Shown here: piece by piece, positions 52,923-62,091 of the stretch
Layout: each line of letters begins with the position of its first letter
How positions within the stretch are numbered: position 1 is the stretch's first letter
Source of the DNA: an uncultured Prevotella sp.
GTDB taxonomy: Bacteria > Bacteroidota > Bacteroidia > Bacteroidales > Bacteroidaceae
Direction of reading: 5' to 3'
Length of the DNA stretch: 64,000 nt
NCBI GenBank assembly: GCA_934272845.1
Contig: CAKQSF010000006.1
Span: forward strand, 1-64,000
The notes under the pieces: generated by a model
Database searches by the model: none
Told to the model about the DNA's origin: nothing
The model's input: only the letters and a program-made list of their open reading frames with translations
Made by a program: the position numbers and the translations under genes

Positions 52923-54431
52923 ATGAGTTCAATGAAATCCCTTGCTAAGGACACCGCGATATACGGCCTTAGCAGCATAGTAGGTAGATTTCTTAACTAC
53001 CTGTTAGTGCCACTCTATACGCACGTAATATCCGTGGCGAGCGGCGGATATGGCATTGTGACAAACCTCTACGCCTATGTAGCACTGATACTCGTAATAC
53101 TCACCTTCGGCATGGAGACTACATTCTTCCGCTTTGCCAACAAGGAAGGCGAGAACCCCCACTGCGTTTTCTCTACCAGCATCGCCATGGTGGGAGCACT
53201 CACCGTAGCCTTTCTCGCAGCCATAGCGATAGGCATTGAGCCGATAGCCTCAACGTTAGGTTACATAGGTCACGAGGACTACATACTCATGATGGCAGGC
53301 GTTGTATCACTCGACGCCATACAAGCCATACCATTCTCTTACCTAAGATATAGGAAAAAAGCCATAAAGTTCGCATCACTCAAACTGCTCTTTATCTTCC
53401 TCAACATAGGGCTTAACCTGCTTTACTTCGTATGGCTGGGCAAGACAGACGTGTTCTACGTCTTCTTCCTCAACCTCGTCTGCACCGCCCTCATCACCTT
53501 CTTCTTCATACCTGAGTTCATACACGAGCACGTGCAGGCAAGGGTCTACTGCCGAGAGCGCGGCATACCGTTCCGCATCGTTGACTTCTCGCTGCTGCGC
53601 CGTATGTTCACATACTCATGGCCTATACTCGTCCTTGGTATAGCAGGCATACTTAACCAAACGGTCGACAAGATGCTCTTCCCTATAGTCTATCCCGACC
53701 CTGCCGAGGCACAAGTACAGTTGGGCATCTATGGCGCCTGCGTCAAGATTGCAATGATTATGGCCATGATAACACAGGCGTTCCGTTACGCTTATGAACC
53801 TATTGTCTTCGCTAAAGCAAAGGACGGGGATAAGACGGAGTATTACGCCCACGCCATGAAGTTCTTTGTCATCTTCACACTCTTCGCCTTCCTTTGTGTA
53901 GAGGGATATATGCCGCTTCTTCAGAACATCATTGGCGAACACTATCGCGCCGGACTGAGCGTTGTGCCCATAGTCATGGCAGCAGAGATTATGATGGGCA
54001 TATACTTCAACCTCTCTTTCTGGTACAAACTTATCGACAAGACCATCTGGGGCGCATGGTTCTCTGCCGCAGGCTGCATCGTTCTCATTGCCATCAACGT
54101 GCTGTTCATTCCTAAGTACGGCTACATGGCATGCGCTTGGGGTGGCGTAGCGGGTTACGGCACGGCTATGGTGCTGTCATACGTCGTTGGACAGAAGAAG
54201 TATCCTATCAACTATGACGTCAAGGGCATGGCTAAATACATCGTCATCACCGCTGGACTCTACCTCGCCATGCAGTATCTTGCAGACTCAACGTCACTCC
54301 ACACTATGGCACACGGCACACTATTGCAACTCGTTGCCAACACCTGCATGATTGCAATATACCTCGTAGTGGTAACGCGCAGCGATATGCCGCTGTCGTC
54401 TCTGCCCGTGATAGGAAAATACTTTAAATGA
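52923..54431 (+). CDS. Polysaccharide flippase (Wzx/MOP superfamily)
   Basis: The protein is 502 aa with about 14 membrane segments. The N-terminus KDTAIYGLSSIVGRFLNYLLVPLYTHV and the middle YSWPILVLGIAGILNQTVDKMLF are typical of polysaccharide-transport flippases of the MOP superfamily. It would flip a lipid-linked sugar unit (O-antigen, capsule or peptidoglycan-like) across the inner membrane. No glycosyltransferase genes are next to it. The S46 peptidase begins 3 nt after it, so the two are co-transcribed. Confidence 0.9.
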   Translation: MSSMKSLAKDTAIYGLSSIVGRFLNYLLVPLYTHVISVASGGYGIVTNLYAYVALILVILTFGMETTFFRFANKEGENPHCVFSTSIAMVGALTVAFLAAIAIGIEPIASTLGYIGHEDYILMMAGVVSLDAIQAIPFSYLRYRKKAIKFASLKLLFIFLNIGLNLLYFVWLGKTDVFYVFFLNLVCTALITFFFIPEFIHEHVQARVYCRERGIPFRIVDFSLLRRMFTYSWPILVLGIAGILNQTVDKMLFPIVYPDPAEAQVQLGIYGACVKIAMIMAMITQAFRYAYEPIVFAKAKDGDKTEYYAHAMKFFVIFTLFAFLCVEGYMPLLQNIIGEHYRAGLSVVPIVMAAEIMMGIYFNLSFWYKLIDKTIWGAWFSAAGCIVLIAINVLFIPKYGYMACAWGGVAGYGTAMVLSYVVGQKKYPINYDVKGMAKYIVITAGLYLAMQYLADSTSLHTMAHGTLLQLVANTCMIAIYLVVVTRSDMPLSSLPVIGKYFK

Positions 54432-54434
54432 AGA

Positions 54435-56576
54435 ATGAAGATGTTCAAACATATACTTCTTACCATACTTCTCCTATGCGGTATCACATCTCAGCCTCTG
54501 CGTGCCGATGAAGGTATGTGGACACTATATAACCTTCCTGATGCCGTCTATGGACAAATGCAGGCAGAAGGCTTTACGCTACCTAAGTCATCGCTCTACG
54601 AAGACAGCCTCGCACTGAAGAACGCCGTGGTAAGTTTCTGCGGCTACTGCACTGGCGTGGTTGTATCGCCCGACGGACTCGTGTTCACTAACCACCATTG
54701 TGGCTTCGAACATATACGTCGCCACTCTACCTTAGAGCACGACTACATGCTCAACGGCTTCCGTGCCGACTCGCTCGGGGCAGAACTGCCGTGCGAGGAT
54801 GCCTTCGTGTCCTTCATGGTATCACAACGTGACGTCACTCCCCTACTCGATTCTTTAGGACTGGACACACTCTGCGCCTACGACAAATCGGTGCTCGTTG
54901 ACTCCATGGAGACGACACTGACAGAACAGGCTCACAAGAAAGACCCTAAGACGTACGTAAGGATTAACGCCTTCTTTGAGGGCAATGCCTACTATGCCAC
55001 CACATGGAAACGCTACGAAGATATACGCCTCGTCTTCACACTGCCAAAGAGCATGGGTAAGTTTGGCGGCGAGACCGACAACTGGATGTGGCCCCGACAA
55101 ACGTGTGACTTCTCGGTCTTCCGCATATATGTGGACCCTGAGACCAACGATGCTACTACATACGGCGCTGCCAACGTACCGATGAAAACGCAGAACTACC
55201 TACACGTTAGCACCGAGGGCTACAAGGACGGCGACTTCGCCATGATTATGGGCACACCTGGCTCCACAGAGCGTTACCTTAGCAGTTACGGCATTCAGGA
55301 GATGCGCAACTGCATTAACGACCCAATGCAGCAGGTGCGTGGCGTAAAACAGGCTGTTATGAAGCGCCACATGGAGGCGTCAGAGGCGGTGCGCATTAAG
55401 TATGATAGCAAGTACGCTCAGAGTTCTAACTACTGGAAGAACTCTATCGGCATGAACAAGTGTATCGACTCTATTGGCATAGTACAGCAGAAACAGGCGT
55501 ATGAGCAACAAATACAGACGTGGCTTGATACTACCAAGGTGGAGGACGTAAAACTCAACCTGGGGCTTCTATCACGCCTTTACGCTAAACGCAGCGAGGC
55601 AATGAGAGCATTTACCTTCTTTGCTGAGACGTTCACAAGGCGCAGCAACAACGAACTCGCCACGCGCGCCACGAAGTATTACAACGGTATGCCAGTGATG
55701 GGCAACGAGAAGAAACCTAGCAAACAATACGTCAAGTTCACTGACAATAGCGACCAGTGGGACCGCAACCTCGACACTGAGGCAATGTCAGCACTCATTG
55801 ACAATTATCGCAAGCAGGTGCCTGAGAAATACCACCCCTCTTTCTACAAACGCATTGACGAGGAATATGGCGGCAGCAGCCTTGCTTACGTGAAAGATAT
55901 ATGGGAGCACTCCATCATGATGCAGCCTGGGGCGAAAATTCCTCTTCGACTGAGCAAGAAGTTGAAGAAGGACATAGGCTTGGACATGAGTATCTCGCTC
56001 GTAGAGACGCTATCTGACATTAAGTTGGTGCTCGACGAACTGACCGACAGCATCAATGAGCAAGAACGCCTCTTGTGCCTCGCCAAACTGCGCATGGAGC
56101 AAGACATGCCCCACTACAGCGACGCTAACCTCACCATGCGCCTTACTTACGGACAGGTAGGCGGTTACCGTATGGGAGCATACAGTTCGGGATATTATAC
56201 CACCGCGCAGTCTATGCTTGAGAAAATAGCACGCGCTGACTCCATCAGCGATTACTATGCCGAACCCATCATGACCCAACTGTTGGCATCACAAGACTTC
56301 GGGCAGTTCACGGACAACGTGTCACGCACACTGAACCTCTGCTTCCTCACCAACAACGACATTACGGGTGGCAACAGCGGTTCGCCAGTGATGGACGGCA
56401 AGGGCAGACTGATAGGCCTCGCCTTCGATGGCAACTGGGACAGTCTTTCTGCCGACATACACTACGACAAGACCCTCGCACGCTGCATTAGCGTCGACAT
56501 TCGTTACGTGCTCTACATGATGAAGACATGGGGAAAGGCCGACCGTCTGCTGCAAGAAATGGGCATTTTGCAATAA
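54435..56576 (+). CDS. S46 family dipeptidyl-peptidase (DPP7-like)
   Basis: The protein is 713 aa with a signal peptide at about 1-24. The mature chain starts DEGMW, the S46 hallmark. Catalytic His is in VFTNHHCGFEHI (about 84-95), then the catalytic Asp region, and Ser in TGGNSGSPVMDGKG (about 650). The S1-site segment reads GLAFDGNWDSL: Gly follows FD as in DPP7, whereas DPP11 has Arg there, so preference for hydrophobic rather than acidic P1 residues is predicted. It removes dipeptides from oligopeptides in the periplasm. It is second gene after the flippase. Confidence 0.95.
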   Translation: MKMFKHILLTILLLCGITSQPLRADEGMWTLYNLPDAVYGQMQAEGFTLPKSSLYEDSLALKNAVVSFCGYCTGVVVSPDGLVFTNHHCGFEHIRRHSTLEHDYMLNGFRADSLGAELPCEDAFVSFMVSQRDVTPLLDSLGLDTLCAYDKSVLVDSMETTLTEQAHKKDPKTYVRINAFFEGNAYYATTWKRYEDIRLVFTLPKSMGKFGGETDNWMWPRQTCDFSVFRIYVDPETNDATTYGAANVPMKTQNYLHVSTEGYKDGDFAMIMGTPGSTERYLSSYGIQEMRNCINDPMQQVRGVKQAVMKRHMEASEAVRIKYDSKYAQSSNYWKNSIGMNKCIDSIGIVQQKQAYEQQIQTWLDTTKVEDVKLNLGLLSRLYAKRSEAMRAFTFFAETFTRRSNNELATRATKYYNGMPVMGNEKKPSKQYVKFTDNSDQWDRNLDTEAMSALIDNYRKQVPEKYHPSFYKRIDEEYGGSSLAYVKDIWEHSIMMQPGAKIPLRLSKKLKKDIGLDMSISLVETLSDIKLVLDELTDSINEQERLLCLAKLRMEQDMPHYSDANLTMRLTYGQVGGYRMGAYSSGYYTTAQSMLEKIARADSISDYYAEPIMTQLLASQDFGQFTDNVSRTLNLCFLTNNDITGGNSGSPVMDGKGRLIGLAFDGNWDSLSADIHYDKTLARCISVDIRYVLYMMKTWGKADRLLQEMGILQ

Positions 56577-56722
56577 CTTTATTTACAACATATTACAAAC
56601 CTCGTTGCAATCAAGCCCAAATTACACTGCAATCACCATTAATCTGACATTAATCTCTGTTTAATACTTTCATGGCGGCAGCCTAATTATGCATTATGAA
56701 TTATTAATTATGAATTAATATA

Positions 56723-56758
56723 AACCGCCCCACTGCCACAACAGGCAGTGGGGCGGTT
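56723..56758 (+). terminator. Intrinsic terminator of the flippase-S46 transcript
   Basis: A perfect 15-bp stem AACCGCCCCACTGCC / GGCAGTGGGGCGGTT (56723-56737 and 56744-56758), then CTTTGTGTGTTTTTT. Confidence 0.88.
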
Positions 56759-57152
56759 CTTTGTGTGTTTTTTTCAAGGAATGAAACTAAAGTTTTCCTC
56801 TAAGGAGAATAGTTTGAGATCTCAATAAAAAAGGGCACGGACAACATTACGGAAATGCTCCCCTATACTGTAGGGGGAAATGTAAGCAGAGAGGAGTTGA
56901 TTGCAATATGAAGAAGACACACCCCCTACCGTACAGGCACCACAAGCCATCCGTGACCCAAATCATCACGCATCGAGATACAACATTCCACTGAGCGTAA
57001 CCAACCGTGATTTATGCCACAAAATTAATAAAACTTTTCTTTTCCGCCAAGTGTTTTCAAGTTCATATAGGTCCATTCTAAATTTTCTTGCTTTTTCCTT
57101 AACATTAATCAATGGGGGGGCAAAAATCTATATTTTCTTGATACAAATGTCA
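56759..57152. other. Non-coding gap between the S46 and Fic genes
   Basis: Upstream of this stretch, 56607-56637 carries GCAATCAAGCCCAAATTACA, a copy of the intergenic element. Here a short inverted repeat CTCCCCTATACTGTAGGGGG-like sequence (about 56858-56877) and a second CCCCCTACCGTACAGG (about 56922) occur. A plus-strand frame of 100 codons through it (from 56901) shows no domain and no promoter. I see no gene. Confidence 0.5.
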
Positions 57153-57983
57153 CTAAAACACGAACGACATGAAACGCCTTGTGTTTACCACCTTTTGCGT
57201 TAATTCATCCTCCATTCTCTGCATCGCCATCTTGAAGAAAAAATATATAAGATGTTCATCAGTAGCGTCTGTCCTTATTCTGCGGAGTGCTGAAATATAC
57301 TCCTCCCTACTCTCTGACGGAATTATTAGCAAAGGATGTCCCAAACGCATCAGTATATAATTACTCAATAGCCGCCCCGTGCGCCCATTGCCGTCACGGA
57401 ACGGATGCAAATATTCATAAAACCCATGAAAACGTGCTGCCAAGACCATTGCGTGCGGTACGGCGAAAGAATGTACTGTGCCATCTTTTCCTGCCGTCAG
57501 AACCAACTTTATAGTACGTTCCGTGGACTCTAACAACAGAGGAACCTTTGCCACCAATTCTTTATGGTCACCAAAGACAGTGTCACCTGCCGCCATATCG
57601 GTATTGGTATATTCGCCAGGTATGCTGTCAGGCGAACGGTATGCAAGTGTATGGAGAGTAACCCGTCTGTTGATTTCCTTCACAAAAGATTCATCCAGAG
57701 GACGCTGCAAATTCTGCATCATATACTCGAAGGCATCGAAGTGATCAAGCATCTCAAAGGCTTCGAGCAGCGACTTGCCAGCGGGTATCATGCCGAGTCC
57801 TTTTTCCTTCAACTCACGCGTATCGTCAACAGAAAAGGTATTGCCCTCTATGGCGCACGAATGGGTAGAGAAGAGCACCTCGTTATATTTCACGTACTCT
57901 ACCCTATCCATCTTATTCACAATCTGAGCCTGATACCTCTGGCGCAGGCTTTCATACTCCCTTATCTCTTTATCAAATGCCAT
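57153..57983 (-). CDS. Fic family protein (AMPylase-type, self-inhibited class II)
   Basis: The chosen start gives 276 aa. The FIC motif HPFRDGNGRTGR lies at 193-204, with the catalytic His intact. An N-terminal inhibitory motif S42-C-A-I-E46-G47 matches the class II pattern [ST]xxxE[GN], whose Glu normally blocks ATP. Such proteins transfer AMP or another nucleotide group to target proteins. The target cannot be predicted. The start at 57983 (MAFDKEIREYESL) is preferred to 58046 because the promoter box 58019-58026 lies between. It stands alone, with no visible antitoxin. Confidence 0.93.
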   Translation of the reverse strand: MAFDKEIREYESLRQRYQAQIVNKMDRVEYVKYNEVLFSTHSCAIEGNTFSVDDTRELKEKGLGMIPAGKSLLEAFEMLDHFDAFEYMMQNLQRPLDESFVKEINRRVTLHTLAYRSPDSIPGEYTNTDMAAGDTVFGDHKELVAKVPLLLESTERTIKLVLTAGKDGTVHSFAVPHAMVLAARFHGFYEYLHPFRDGNGRTGRLLSNYILMRLGHPLLIIPSESREEYISALRRIRTDATDEHLIYFFFKMAMQRMEDELTQKVVNTRRFMSFVF

Positions 57984-58018
57984 GAGCAGTATATTTTCAT
58001 ACCCTTTGTTTATTTCAG

Positions 58019-58026
58019 CAAAGATA
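58019..58026 (-). promoter_or_regulatory. -7 promoter box for the Fic gene
   Basis: TATCTTTG on the minus strand, 36 nt upstream of the ATG at 57983. Confidence 0.6.
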
Positions 58027-58103
58027 CTAACTTTTCCTGAAACCACAAACTTTTATTGTTTTTTTAATAATTCTATGCAAACACTACTACAATATAACAA
58101 GAA

Positions 58104-58133
58104 AGCCGCTGCCCCATTCTTGGGACAGCGGCT
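58104..58133 (-). terminator. Terminator of the secreted module protein
   Basis: AGCCGCTGCCCC (58104-58115) pairs with GGGACAGCGGCT (58122-58133) with a one-base bulge. TTTCTTG follows on the minus strand. Confidence 0.7.
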
Positions 58134-58230
58134 CATTTATCTCTGTGTCATCATGATGCCCATGCATTACACTGTCAGCGTCATGACGCCATCGTCACAT
58201 CATTGTTGTGACATTAATACGTCTGTCAGA

Positions 58231-59388
58231 TTACTTAATCTGTGCGCCAGAAACTGTGTACTCAGCACCGTTCTTAACGATAACAATCTGACCGTTCTTA
58301 ACAGCCTTAACAACACCGTTAGATGCCTCTGCAGCCTCTGCTACACCAGCGATACCTGTTGGGTCGTAAGATACTTCAAGTACGAAGTAGTTCTGCTCAC
58401 CAGTGTTGGTGAATGTGAACTCTGATACGCCACCAAGAGCGTAGGTGTTAACATCTGGGTTGTTACCATCCTTATATGATTCCATAATCTTAGCGTCAGC
58501 CTCAGCATACTCTGTACCGTTAACTTCCTTCCAGTAGCAAGCACGATCTGTAGCGGCGTCCTTGTTTACTACGCTGTAGAATGTTACTGCGTATGCCTTC
58601 TTACCCTCTGGGCAAACAAACTGGTTCTGCGCACCGTTAGATACCTTTGTGCCTTTATAGGTCTTGCCATTAACAGAAACGTTGCTACCAGCACCGAAAT
58701 CCTTAGCAGCGTTACCGATAAGAACGAGCTTTGAACCGTCAGCGTATGTGATAGTGCTGTAGCCATCTACTTTTGCTGCAGTACCGTTAGCGTAGTAAGA
58801 TGCTGTTGGTGCTACATAAGTACCTTTGGCAGTGTCGAAGCCGTACATCTGGATTGTACCGCCCTTTGCCCAGAATGTGTATGTGTTGCCACCAACAAGC
58901 TGGAACTTTGAAGCAATGTAGAGGTTGTCGCCATCTTCTTCCTCTACGCTCTCTATACCTGATACTGACTCACCAGAGGTCTGATTGTAGCAGTCGAATG
59001 ACTTGCTTGAACCACGACGGAAGTAGAATGTTACGTCAGCGTTCTGCTTTGCCTTTACAACGATGGCGATGTTCTGTGTGCCGTCCTCAGCAGAGTGTGC
59101 TGTACCTGTTGGGTTTGATGCGCTTGGTGCGTCGGTAACACGTACGTTTACATAGTAACCGAAAGTGTAACTGCCGAATGTAACGGTCTTAGGGTCGCCT
59201 GCTTCGTCAAGGATCTGACCTGGAGTACCATTCTGGTTTGCAGATGTTGCGGTTACATAATCGTCGTCAGCGAGCACTGTACCTTCTGCAATGGTACCGC
59301 CCTTTACGCTGTTGATTACCTGCCATGACTGTGCACTGACAGCTACTGCCATCATTGTAGCAGCAATAAGAGTAAAGATTTTCTTCAT
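58231..59388 (-). CDS. Secreted protein with the pectate-lyase-associated C-terminal module
   Basis: The protein is 385 aa with signal peptide 1-19 (AVAVSAQ). The N-terminal part (about 20-180) is beta-rich with no motif I know. Residues about 195-350 are homologous to the C-terminal module of the PL1 enzyme at 8726: SNGAQNQFVCPEGKKA versus SNGAQNTFYCPKGKVA, then ACYWKEVNGTEYAE and VSEFTFTNTGEQN. It ends in a short beta tail (VKNGAEYTVSGAQIK). No catalytic domain is visible, so a binding or adhesive role is plausible. It lies in the same orientation downstream of the SusD/beta-helix pair but has its own promoter. Confidence 0.82.
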   Translation of the reverse strand: MKKIFTLIAATMMAVAVSAQSWQVINSVKGGTIAEGTVLADDDYVTATSANQNGTPGQILDEAGDPKTVTFGSYTFGYYVNVRVTDAPSASNPTGTAHSAEDGTQNIAIVVKAKQNADVTFYFRRGSSKSFDCYNQTSGESVSGIESVEEEDGDNLYIASKFQLVGGNTYTFWAKGGTIQMYGFDTAKGTYVAPTASYYANGTAAKVDGYSTITYADGSKLVLIGNAAKDFGAGSNVSVNGKTYKGTKVSNGAQNQFVCPEGKKAYAVTFYSVVNKDAATDRACYWKEVNGTEYAEADAKIMESYKDGNNPDVNTYALGGVSEFTFTNTGEQNYFVLEVSYDPTGIAGVAEAAEASNGVVKAVKNGQIVIVKNGAEYTVSGAQIK

Positions 59389-59449
59389 AGAAAAAAGTTT
59401 TATGAGTTAATAATGTTATGTTTGTTACGCTTTGTAGTTTTCTTTGTTA

Positions 59450-59670
59450 GTTTATTCTTCGCAGCTGGCGGGGACATTCTACACGTCTGATGGTGACATT
59501 CTACGCTGTTGACGGCGTCATGCTACGCGTCCTTTATTGCCACGGCAGAATGGAAGCCAACACTTCTTTGTTCTTTTGCCTTTACTAAAAGATACCTTTT
59601 ACGCCTTTTTATTATCTTTTATATTATAGGTAACATTCTGATATAGGTAATATTCCACGGTACAAAATTA
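59450..59670 (-). promoter_or_regulatory. Promoter and long repeat-bearing leader of the secreted module protein
   Basis: TAATTTTG box on the minus strand at 59663-59670 gives a leader of about 265 nt before the ATG at 59388. Within it, 59470-59531 holds three imperfect ~22-nt repeats on the plus strand (GACATTCTAC, GACATTCTACGC, GTCATGCTACGC). The sequence is more GC-rich than the flanks and could fold. Confidence 0.5.
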
Positions 59671-59760
59671 CTAATTTTCCTTGAATCGTACAAGTTACAA
59701 GGGGATAATTATTTGATTTTGACTTTATTTTCACACCATAACGCTCTTCTTGCATCAAAA

Positions 59761-59793
59761 AAGCACCGTTCCCCAATATGAGGAACGGTGCTT
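59761..59793 (-). terminator. Terminator of the susD / beta-helix lipoprotein transcript
   Basis: A perfect 12-bp stem AAGCACCGTTCC / GGAACGGTGCTT (59761-59772 and 59782-59793), with six T following on the minus strand. Confidence 0.9.
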
Positions 59794-59820
59794 AATATGT
59801 GTGTTTAGTCTAAATAACCT

Positions 59821-62058
59821 TTACTTTGCTGTGCGCCACTTTGGTGCGCCGATACCGTTTGTTACGATAACATTGTTGAAGTTCTTGAAGTAGAGGTTAG
59901 CAGAAGCTGAACCTGTACCGTCAATACCATCGGTGCGGTGTGTATCCCATGCCTGCTCACCTATCTGCTTGTGTGGTGGGTTAGGCTGGTACATAAGGTC
60001 TGTCGCGCTGATATCAGCAACATGTATCTTCAACTCATCGGCTCCGTGAGGATACTTGGCAACGGTTTCATCTGCCTTGAGCCATGCGCCAAATGAGTTC
60101 TTGACAGCACTGAATGCGTTAGATGTGAATACCTCTCCTGTAGACTCACTGACGTTGTCGTTGGTTGACCAGTTGTTGTAGATATCAAAGGTTGTTGCAT
60201 CCTCGCATACACCATCAAGTGTACGGATGTCCGCTCCCTGAAGGTTGAGGTCACGCTCGTCACCTGATGCCTTTGTCTGAACGAAGAGGTTGTTGCGGAT
60301 GATGAATGTAGAACCTGCTGGGATAGAGCGCAGTGACAACATTGGACGACCGCTGTAGGTATTCCAGTTCACGAAGGTGTTGTTCTCGATTGTTATCTTG
60401 AACACAAGTGTTGGGTCATTCCAAGAACCTGTCTTCGTACCGTGAGTAATGAAGTTACCGATAGGTGTATCGAAGAAGGTGTTGTTACGCCATACCATGT
60501 TGCGGAAGATGTTAGAGTTAGGGTTGTTCATGTCACCTGTGATGAAGCCGTAACCGGCACCGTTACCTGAGTAACCACCGCAGTTGTAGAACTCACATCC
60601 CTCAACGATGAAGTTGTCAATGGTCTCACCGAACTTACACTGTGTACGGAAGAAACCACGAATGAGGTTCTGGAATGTACAGTTGCGTATGATGTAGTCG
60701 TGAACGTTGATACCCATACCGCCAGAGTACTGGTTAGAGAAATAGTTACCGCTGGCAGTGTTCTGCAGACTGTTCTGAGCGAGAGGACAGTCGAAGTCAA
60801 GATCTTCGAATGTGATGTTGTCAATATCGATAGCGATATTAGCGTTCTCACCGCTTACAGGGTTACGTCCAAGCATGAAGCTGCTGAAGCGTGTTGCAGA
60901 ACCGTTCATAGCTACACCACCGAGACATACCTTAGCGCGACCCTTACCTGCTGCTATGTCATCAGGGTTAGTGCGCAGTGTGAAGCCCTTATAGATATTC
61001 TGGTTAGCACGGAAGAAGTATGTCTGTCCGCCTTCCAGTTCGAATACCTGACCCTCAGCGAGAGTGTTATCGGTCATGAAGTTGTCGATAATATCAGTAA
61101 GCTGAGTAGCCTTTATCTGCATATTTATTACCTGACCGTCAATCATCATGGTATCCTGTGGTGCTGCTGCAATCTTGATAGGAGCACCAGGAGTACCCTT
61201 AGTACGGAATGACAATGGAGCGTAAACAGCGTCAACGGCAACAGGGATAGAACTATCCATCACGTTAACGTTATACACTGAGTTAGAGTCAAGACCTGCA
61301 ATATCAAATGTACCAAGACCATCTTCATTGAAGTCATCGTCTGTCAGCGGAACCTTTATATACTCTGCTGGAACCTTAGCGTCAGGGTTAGACTGTGAAG
61401 CCTCAAGGAGAAGGTAGTCAACTTTCCACACCTTGTTACCATGATTATCAGTAGTAGTATTGAAGTGGTCAATCCACTCAAGGTAATCAGCGTTAGTCAC
61501 ATCAACCTTTCTGTTAAGATGCAGCGTTACACCAGACTTAGTGAGGTTGCTCTTCTGATAGATAATGGCAGGAGTAGCGTAACGTGCGTCAGTCTGCAAG
61601 CCGAGATAGTCAGCCCAGTGCTGTCCGTCACCATAGCCCCACCACTCAGAGTTGTGAGCCTCACCGCGTGGTGAGATGGCACGAATGGCGAAACGATATG
61701 ATGTAGAGTAGCTAAGGTTACGGAGCATGAGTGTATCCTCAGTAGCCGCGATGATAGTATCGAGCAGCATATTCTCAGGAATCTCCCACTTCTCAGCGCT
61801 GTTAGCTTTGTTCTCCGTTGACATCTTTATTTCATATGCCGAAGCACCGTCAACCTTACTCCACGCAAGGAACACCTGGTTGATGTTCTTCACCTGACAG
61901 AGGTCTATTGCGCTTGTTCCAGCAGCCACGGTGTATCGTGTGCGGAACTGAGGACGCATCAGTCGGTCAGACGCAGCGTCAATGTTGTCGTCATCGCTAC
62001 ATGAGAACACTGCGAATGTTGACAGCAACATCAGTGAATATAATAATATCTTCTTCAT
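59821..62058 (-). CDS. Surface lipoprotein with fibronectin-like domain and beta-helix (DUF4957/DUF5123 type)
   Basis: The protein is 745 aa. The lipobox ends STFAVFSC|SDDD. A fibronectin type III-like domain lies at about 45-135 (VFLAWSKVDGASAYEIKMS, SYSTSYRFAIRAISPRGE). A DUF4957-like part and a right-handed beta-helix follow (about 330-680), with repeated NITFEDLDFDC, YIIRNCTFQNL, FIVEGCEFYNCGG and NTFFD turns. The family is common in pectin PULs next to SusC/SusD. It may bind or cleave polygalacturonan; no PL catalytic residues can be assigned with confidence. It lies 33 nt downstream of susD, so the two are co-transcribed. Confidence 0.88.
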   Translation of the reverse strand: MKKILLYSLMLLSTFAVFSCSDDDNIDAASDRLMRPQFRTRYTVAAGTSAIDLCQVKNINQVFLAWSKVDGASAYEIKMSTENKANSAEKWEIPENMLLDTIIAATEDTLMLRNLSYSTSYRFAIRAISPRGEAHNSEWWGYGDGQHWADYLGLQTDARYATPAIIYQKSNLTKSGVTLHLNRKVDVTNADYLEWIDHFNTTTDNHGNKVWKVDYLLLEASQSNPDAKVPAEYIKVPLTDDDFNEDGLGTFDIAGLDSNSVYNVNVMDSSIPVAVDAVYAPLSFRTKGTPGAPIKIAAAPQDTMMIDGQVINMQIKATQLTDIIDNFMTDNTLAEGQVFELEGGQTYFFRANQNIYKGFTLRTNPDDIAAGKGRAKVCLGGVAMNGSATRFSSFMLGRNPVSGENANIAIDIDNITFEDLDFDCPLAQNSLQNTASGNYFSNQYSGGMGINVHDYIIRNCTFQNLIRGFFRTQCKFGETIDNFIVEGCEFYNCGGYSGNGAGYGFITGDMNNPNSNIFRNMVWRNNTFFDTPIGNFITHGTKTGSWNDPTLVFKITIENNTFVNWNTYSGRPMLSLRSIPAGSTFIIRNNLFVQTKASGDERDLNLQGADIRTLDGVCEDATTFDIYNNWSTNDNVSESTGEVFTSNAFSAVKNSFGAWLKADETVAKYPHGADELKIHVADISATDLMYQPNPPHKQIGEQAWDTHRTDGIDGTGSASANLYFKNFNNVIVTNGIGAPKWRTAK

Positions 62059-62091
62059 AAATATTTTATTCTTTATGTATGTTGGGTCGGA

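Noticed and set aside
56901..57203. 100-codon plus-strand frame upstream of and overlapping the Fic gene 3' end
   Set aside because: No domain, no promoter box, and it runs into the Fic coding region on the other strand.
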